Positions 60,258 through 64,000 of a stretch of 64,000 nucleotides of DNA are shown piece by piece. The position numbers and the translations under genes are program-made. Each line of letters opens with the position of its first letter. The stretch's first letter is position 1. The stretch comes from Salinirubellus litoreus (GTDB lineage: Archaea; Halobacteriota; Halobacteria; Halobacteriales; Haloarculaceae): NCBI RefSeq assembly GCF_037335815.1, contig NZ_CP147841.1:4092001-4156000 (forward strand), given 5' to 3'. Under the pieces are notes generated by a model that worked only from the letters and a program-made list of their open reading frames with translations, had not been told where the DNA came from and searched no databases.

Positions 60258-61517
60258 GTGTCTCCGACCGTCACGAAAACGTTGCAGGCGACGTTCGCAC
60301 CACCCACCGCGCACAAGCAGACGAAACTCAACGACCTGCTCGAAACCTACCGTGACGGTCTGCAAGAGGCGTTCGACGCCGGGGCGAGTACCATGTCGGC
60401 GGTGAGCGACATCGTGACGCCCTACGACCTTCCGTATCAGGCAAAGGCTGCCCTCTGCAACTACGTCCCGAAACTCCGCAAGACGTACAACGCGAAGGAG
60501 TTGGACAACGAGCACCCGATACGGCTCACGAATCAGGCTGCAAAGTTCGACCACTCGGAAGAACGCGAGTACGAGTTCACGTGGTGGGTTCCGCGTTCCG
60601 GTCGGGGAACGAACTTCTGGATACCGCTCCGCATCAACCCCGAACAGGAAGACCTCTGGCACGACCTCATATCGGAGGACGCCAAGGCGGGCGAGATACG
60701 GCTTCAGAAACATCGGAAGAACTGGGTACTGCACGTCACCGTCGAGTACCCGGTCGAAGAACCAACGACTGACGGTGACGCCACGCACATCGGCTTAGAC
60801 ATCGGAGAAACCGCTCTCATCACGGGCTGTGCCCTCAAGGACGGTTCTCCGACTGACCCGTTCGTGTGTAACGGAAGTAGAGCGAAGCATCTCCGCAAAG
60901 AGATGCACACGAGCCTGAAACGACTCCAAGAGCGTGACGCATCCGAGTGGCGGATTGAAGACCGCTTCTCGCACTACCAGAACGCGCTCACCGACATCGT
61001 GGAGAAAGCGTCTCGACAGGCCGTCGAGTACGCCACACAGTACGAGAATCCGGTATTGGTGATGGAGGACTTGACGTATATCCGAGAACGACTCGACTAC
61101 GGGAAGTACATGAACCGTCGCCTTCACTCGTGGGCGTTCGCCCGACTCCAAGGGCGCATCGAGGACAAGGCGACGGAAGCAGGCATCCCAGTTGAGTACG
61201 TGAATCCGGCGTACACCTCACAGACGTGCCACTCGTGCCACCGTATCGGTCGGCGGGACTCGCAGGCCGAGTTTCGGTGTCCGAACGACGACTGCCACGT
61301 TTCGACGTTTCAGGCCGACATCAACGCTTCCGTGAATATCGCACGACGGGTGGACCCGTGGGGAGAGAGCGTCCCGCTTGACAAGGCGGAACGCGATGAC
61401 TCACCTCGGGATGGGAGCGGTTGTGACACCGCCACGACTCACCGTGAGAAGAGCGTACCAGCGCAGATGACGCTCACGGCCTACGAAGAGTCAGAACCCT
61501 CTGCCAGCGACGACTGA
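60258..61517 (+). CDS. tnpB: TnpB RNA-guided nuclease of IS200/IS605 element
   Basis: A 419-aa TnpB. RuvC-like catalytic residues are GLDIGETAL (Asp, near 180), VMEDLTYI (Glu, near 269) and FQADINASVNIA (Asp, near 354). The zinc ribbon has CHSCH and CPNDDC (near 324-345). Known TnpB proteins use a right-end RNA to guide cleavage of the empty donor site and thereby keep the element. GTG start at 60258, 1 nt after tnpA. An acidic 60-residue C-terminal tail follows the last catalytic Asp. All motifs are intact. Confidence 0.93.
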   Translation: MSPTVTKTLQATFAPPTAHKQTKLNDLLETYRDGLQEAFDAGASTMSAVSDIVTPYDLPYQAKAALCNYVPKLRKTYNAKELDNEHPIRLTNQAAKFDHSEEREYEFTWWVPRSGRGTNFWIPLRINPEQEDLWHDLISEDAKAGEIRLQKHRKNWVLHVTVEYPVEEPTTDGDATHIGLDIGETALITGCALKDGSPTDPFVCNGSRAKHLRKEMHTSLKRLQERDASEWRIEDRFSHYQNALTDIVEKASRQAVEYATQYENPVLVMEDLTYIRERLDYGKYMNRRLHSWAFARLQGRIEDKATEAGIPVEYVNPAYTSQTCHSCHRIGRRDSQAEFRCPNDDCHVSTFQADINASVNIARRVDPWGESVPLDKAERDDSPRDGSGCDTATTHREKSVPAQMTLTAYEESEPSASDD

Positions 61518-61526
61518 CTGGTATTC

Positions 61527-61570
61527 CCCATGCGTGGGAAGCCTCGCCGTTTACGGCGAGGAGGATGTCA
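61527..61570 (+). ncRNA. Right-end hairpins, likely part of TnpB guide RNA scaffold (omega RNA)
   Basis: The right-end hairpins just past tnpB are where the guide scaffold RNA of TnpB (omegaRNA/reRNA) lies in studied IS605 elements, with the guide read from flanking DNA. Here the folded unit CCTCGCCG-TTTA-CGGCGAGG begins 25 nt after the stop. The RNA and its ends are inferred from family knowledge. Confidence 0.45.
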
Positions 61571-62062
61571 CATCCCGAACGTGTTGGACCCATAGGAGAC
61601 TTCATACCCCGTCGCGTAGGGACCGGAGTTCTAACTCGTTCACGCTTCGCGCGTCATGAACCCGCTTTACGACCGACTGGAGCCTTATCTCAACTCAGCG
61701 TCAACATCCCTTCTCCGGGATAATCTCCGACCCCGGATGAGTGTCCGGTACCCGGACCGGTCGTTGTCGCTTCCCCGATGTGGTCGCTCCCTCCCTCGGC
61801 CCAGTTGTCTACCGCAAGGGATCCAAGGAGTTCAGGACAGAGGTTCGGGTAATGACTGTGTCGACGCCACGACAGCCGTTGGGTCACCTCGAAGCCACAC
61901 AGCCGAGACGGACCGTTCGCGGTTGCGGTTCGCTGGGATCGAATCCGCCTGGGCCTCGCTCCTGATTCTGATGTGGTTCGCTTCGCTCACTGGTCGGAAC
62001 TCCAGGAATGCCGCCTCCAGGCATTGAACTCAAGGTTCAAATGCCTACCCACTCTAATTTAG
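61571..62062. other. Gene-free region beside the IS with att-like trace
   Basis: No intact gene. GGGATCGAATCCGCCT (61935-61950) resembles the T-arm of a tRNA but lacks the rest. A hairpin AGGCATTGAAC/GTTCAAATGCCT (62019-62046, one bulge) lies just before the integrase fragment. These could be the debris of an integration site; this is speculative. Confidence 0.35.
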
Positions 62063-62254
62063 AGTATACCGAATCTGCCACCGGAGTGTATGTGGTGTGG
62101 TCAGGCACTGAGCCCCAAAGGCGTCGAGAAAATCGAAGAGCGGCGGGAGCGGATGTTCGACTCCGCACTCGAAGCAGAGGGCGATATGAAAGAACGCCTC
62201 AAAAATGTCCAAAGTGAAATCGAAGAACTGCGGGCGCTGGGGCTGGAAATCTAA
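62063..62254 (+). pseudogene. C-terminal remnant of a haloarchaeal tyrosine integrase
   Basis: About 63 codons ending in TAA at 62252-62254. It reads LPPECMWCGQALSPKGVEKI, followed by ERMFDSALEAEGDMKERLKN. The YCMxCGQALSPxAxExI zinc-knuckle tail is typical of phage-like integrases of haloarchaea, where it follows the tyrosine recombinase domain. A stop (TAG) occurs in frame at 62060-62062 and no recombinase core is found upstream, so it is a fragment. It marks a past integration. Confidence 0.7.
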
Positions 62255-62487
62255 CAACTAATCTAATTTTTCCACATACATCTCTAACGCGTCATAAACC
62301 TGCAGTTGTTCGTTTGAAACCTATCGGCACTTAAAACGCAACTGTAGAGGATACCAGCAGCCAGGAGGATTCGGGTCGGTACCCGGTTCCTCCGATCAAC
62401 CGGAAATACACATCTCAATTCATTAAATTTATGACTTTCCGACTCGCCTGAGGGAAGGCCGCGTGACACTACGTGGCGTGCCAGCCA
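62255..62487. other. AT-rich intergenic region
   Basis: An AT-rich stretch after the integrase relic. TAAATTTATGA near 62424-62434 may be the promoter of the cyclase gene at 62488, giving a ~30-nt leader. No gene seen. Confidence 0.4.
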
Positions 62488-64000
62488 ATGACATTCGAGC
62501 ACGACGACTGCGACTGTTCGAGCGGCACCGGACGACGGAACTTCATGCGGGGCTGTGGGGCGGCGATGGCGCTCGCGCTCGCTGGGCAGAGCCTCGGGTC
62601 CGTGGCGGCCCAGGAGGGAGAGGACGAGGAGGAGCCCCCGATCGAGCGGATCCTCGCGGACGCGCCGAAGGACTGGGGTCGCTGGGGCGAGGACGACCAG
62701 CTCGGTCGGCTCAACCTCCTCGGGAGCGAGCAGGCGTTCGCGGGGATGGAGGCGGCGACCCGCGAGGGCCAGTCGGGCGTCCGACGGTTCACGCTCCAGC
62801 TCTCGATGACCGGCGAGGTCCTCAACCCCGACCCGGAACAGCCCGACGTGGTCTTCCCCAACGAGGAGGTCGAGTGGCCCTCGACGGACACGGGCGATCC
62901 GGCGTTCCCACCGCGGACGCCCGCCCGACGCGACAACACGACCGGGGAAGGGGGGAGCCCGGTCGCCGGCGGGGTGGCGTTCGTCGACGACAAGTGGGCG
63001 ACCGACTTCTTCCTCCAGGGGACGACCCACCTCGACGCGCTGGGACACGCCTGGTACGGCGACGAGATCTACAACGGGTTCCCGGCGAGTTCGACCAACA
63101 CCGAGAAGGAGTTCCAGACGACGCTGCTCGGGACGCCGGTCGAGCCCGACGGGGCGGACGCGGGCGACGCGCCCGACGGGATCGACGCCCTCCCCGACAA
63201 CGGCGACCCGGAGGAGCTCGCGCCGATCGCCGAGACCGAGGGGCTCGCCAGGGCCGACGTCTCGCTGCCCGGCATGGAGGGCCTCGCGGGGCGGGGCGTC
63301 CTGCTCGACGTCGGTCGACATCTCGACGTCAGCGACGAGAAGGGCCGTCTGCCGCTGGGGTACGGCATCACCTTCGAGGACCTGATGGAGACCGCCGACG
63401 CGCAGGGCACGGAGATACGCGAGCGGGACATGATCGTCGTGCGGACGGGGGCGATCGAGCGGACGCGCGACCCCGAGGCGGAGTGGGCTCCGCTTGACGA
63501 GCCCGGTCTCCTCTACAGTGAGGAACTCGTCGAGTGGGTCGCGGACATGGACATTCCCTACATGGGCGCGGACAACCTCGCGGTCGAGAAGGTGTCCCAG
63601 CAGATCAACGTCGAGACCGGCGAGCCGTGCCGGTTCGGGTCGAACTGCGAGACGGTCGTCATCCCGCTCCACGGCGCGCTCATGCGGAACCTCGGGATGT
63701 ACATCAACGAGATACTCGACCTGCGCGACCTCGCCGCCGTCTGTGCGGAGGACGGGATCTACGACTTCCTCATGACCGCGGCACCCCTGAAGGTCGAGCG
63801 CGGGAGCGGCGCGCCGATCAACCCGGTCGTGCTGAAGGCGAGCACGGTCGACTCCGACGACGAGCCGACGGGGACCCCGACCGGGACGCCGACGCCGAAG
63901 GGCACCGATACCGAGACGTCGACGCCGGAGGGCACCGATACCGGTACCGGGACGGAGACGTCGGGCGGGACGGGAACGGGGTCCCCCGACGGGACCGGGA
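62488..64000 (+). CDS. Tat-exported cyclase-family protein (3' partial)
   Basis: At least 504 aa, cut by the window end. A Tat signal (GRRNFMRGCGAAMALALAG, residues ~14-32) suggests export. The body is a cyclase/kynurenine-formamidase-like domain with the metal motif seen as QGTTHLDALGHAW (near 183) and later MIVVRTGAIERTRD, PYMGADNLAVEK and VIPLHGALMRNLGMYI. The C-terminus is a Thr/Pro/Gly/Glu-rich repeat (GTPTGTPTPKGTDTE...), a wall-spanning linker that probably leads to an anchor outside the window. Start ATG at 62488. Confidence 0.85.
   Translation, partial: MTFEHDDCDCSSGTGRRNFMRGCGAAMALALAGQSLGSVAAQEGEDEEEPPIERILADAPKDWGRWGEDDQLGRLNLLGSEQAFAGMEAATREGQSGVRRFTLQLSMTGEVLNPDPEQPDVVFPNEEVEWPSTDTGDPAFPPRTPARRDNTTGEGGSPVAGGVAFVDDKWATDFFLQGTTHLDALGHAWYGDEIYNGFPASSTNTEKEFQTTLLGTPVEPDGADAGDAPDGIDALPDNGDPEELAPIAETEGLARADVSLPGMEGLAGRGVLLDVGRHLDVSDEKGRLPLGYGITFEDLMETADAQGTEIRERDMIVVRTGAIERTRDPEAEWAPLDEPGLLYSEELVEWVADMDIPYMGADNLAVEKVSQQINVETGEPCRFGSNCETVVIPLHGALMRNLGMYINEILDLRDLAAVCAEDGIYDFLMTAAPLKVERGSGAPINPVVLKASTVDSDDEPTGTPTGTPTPKGTDTETSTPEGTDTGTGTETSGGTGTGSPDGTG

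Larger units (their letters stand above)
59739..61570 (+). mobile_element. Complete IS200/IS605-family insertion sequence
   Basis: An autonomous single-strand-transposing element with tnpA then tnpB on one strand. The left subterminal hairpin is CCCGCTC-TTTA-GGGCGGG (59741-59758). The right end has CCCA/TGGG (61527-61538) and CCTCGCCG-TTTA-CGGCGAGG (61542-61561), followed by AGGATGTCA. No terminal inverted repeats or target duplication are expected in this family. Exact tips are not known. It sits between a truncated methyltransferase and an integrase relic. Confidence 0.85.

Noticed and set aside
59739..61570. TnpB as part of an independent defence system
   Set aside because: It is directly coupled to an intact TnpA and flanked by matching hairpin ends, so it is an ordinary IS200/IS605 element.
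61935..61950. tRNA T-arm-like GGGATCGAATCCGCCT
   Set aside because: No D-arm, anticodon arm or acceptor stem around it, so it is not called a tRNA; at most an attachment-site trace.
62019..62046. GGTTCAAAT, resembling a tRNA T-loop
   Set aside because: The T-stem does not pair (G opposite G at the 53-61 position); it is part of a simple inverted repeat.
1..64000. CRISPR arrays, rRNA and toxin-antitoxin or restriction systems
   Set aside because: No regularly spaced direct repeats, rRNA-like sequence, or recognisable Cas, methylase/restriction or toxin-antitoxin proteins were found in any frame I read.

Overview
The window is chromosomal DNA from a halophilic archaeon (class Halobacteria). 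The evidence is GC-rich, Asp/Glu-rich proteins; many genes with a TATA-like box about 26-27 nt before the start codon and no ribosome binding site (leaderless transcripts); Tat-dependent lipoboxes; a PGF-type C-terminal anchor; archaeal families such as aIF2-beta with a TRAM tail and MptD; and bacterio-opsin-activator-type HTH regulators. No rRNA, complete tRNA or CRISPR array was seen. The genus cannot be told from the sequence alone.

Layout. 1-6.4 kb: the end of one TrkH and a complete second TrkH in tandem, a zinc alcohol/sugar dehydrogenase, an MFS transporter, and a rhodanese/metallo-beta-lactamase fusion with a small downstream gene. 6.8-13.7 kb: a folate-dependent aminomethyltransferase/DMSP-demethylase-like gene near a BCCT osmolyte transporter, then a SnoaL-like protein, a nucleoside phosphorylase and a glycerophosphodiesterase. 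13.9-21.7 kb: an SDR, a PsiE-like membrane protein, an anchored surface protein, a dihydrolipoamide-dehydrogenase-like flavoprotein, and a GH15 glucoamylase directly followed by an SPW-VKOR membrane protein. 21.8-25.5 kb: a copper island (cysteine-rich four-helix protein, SHOCT membrane protein, CopB-type ATPase). 25.6-38.3 kb: a PfkB-like protein without its catalytic Asp, then mutL and mutS about 6.4 kb apart. Between mutL and mutS lie membrane proteins, an AT-rich sulfatase-like gene, a field of insertion-sequence ends, PPK2 and a NUDIX protein. 38.4-41.5 kb: a nickel/cobalt-type permease and HTH regulator, followed by a decayed second copy of the same pair. 41.5-57 kb: mostly ordinary chromosomal genes (Azf/Udh-like dehydrogenase, SIMPL lipoprotein, aIF2-beta, MptD, site-2 protease, alcohol dehydrogenase, UspA, CPBP protease, cupin, AzlCD, Tat lipoprotein, LLM oxidoreductase). 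57-64 kb: a GH13 glycosidase, a truncated methyltransferase, a complete IS200/IS605 element (tnpA-tnpB), an integrase remnant, and a Tat-exported cyclase-family protein cut by the window end.

Functional themes: K+ uptake and osmolyte handling (TrkH, BCCT, GcvT/DmdA-like), alpha-glucan turnover (GH15, GH13), copper detoxification, mismatch repair, and metal transport. Two AT-rich patches (about 31.6-33.0 kb and 59.2-62.5 kb) hold degraded cell-surface-type genes and mobile-element debris and look horizontally acquired.

I found no clearly new defence or biosynthetic system. The best leads are the duplicated and decaying permease-regulator module (38.4-41.5 kb), the nested IS-end structures at 33.0-33.6 kb, the DmdA-like/BCCT pair, and the PfkB-like protein lacking its catalytic aspartate.
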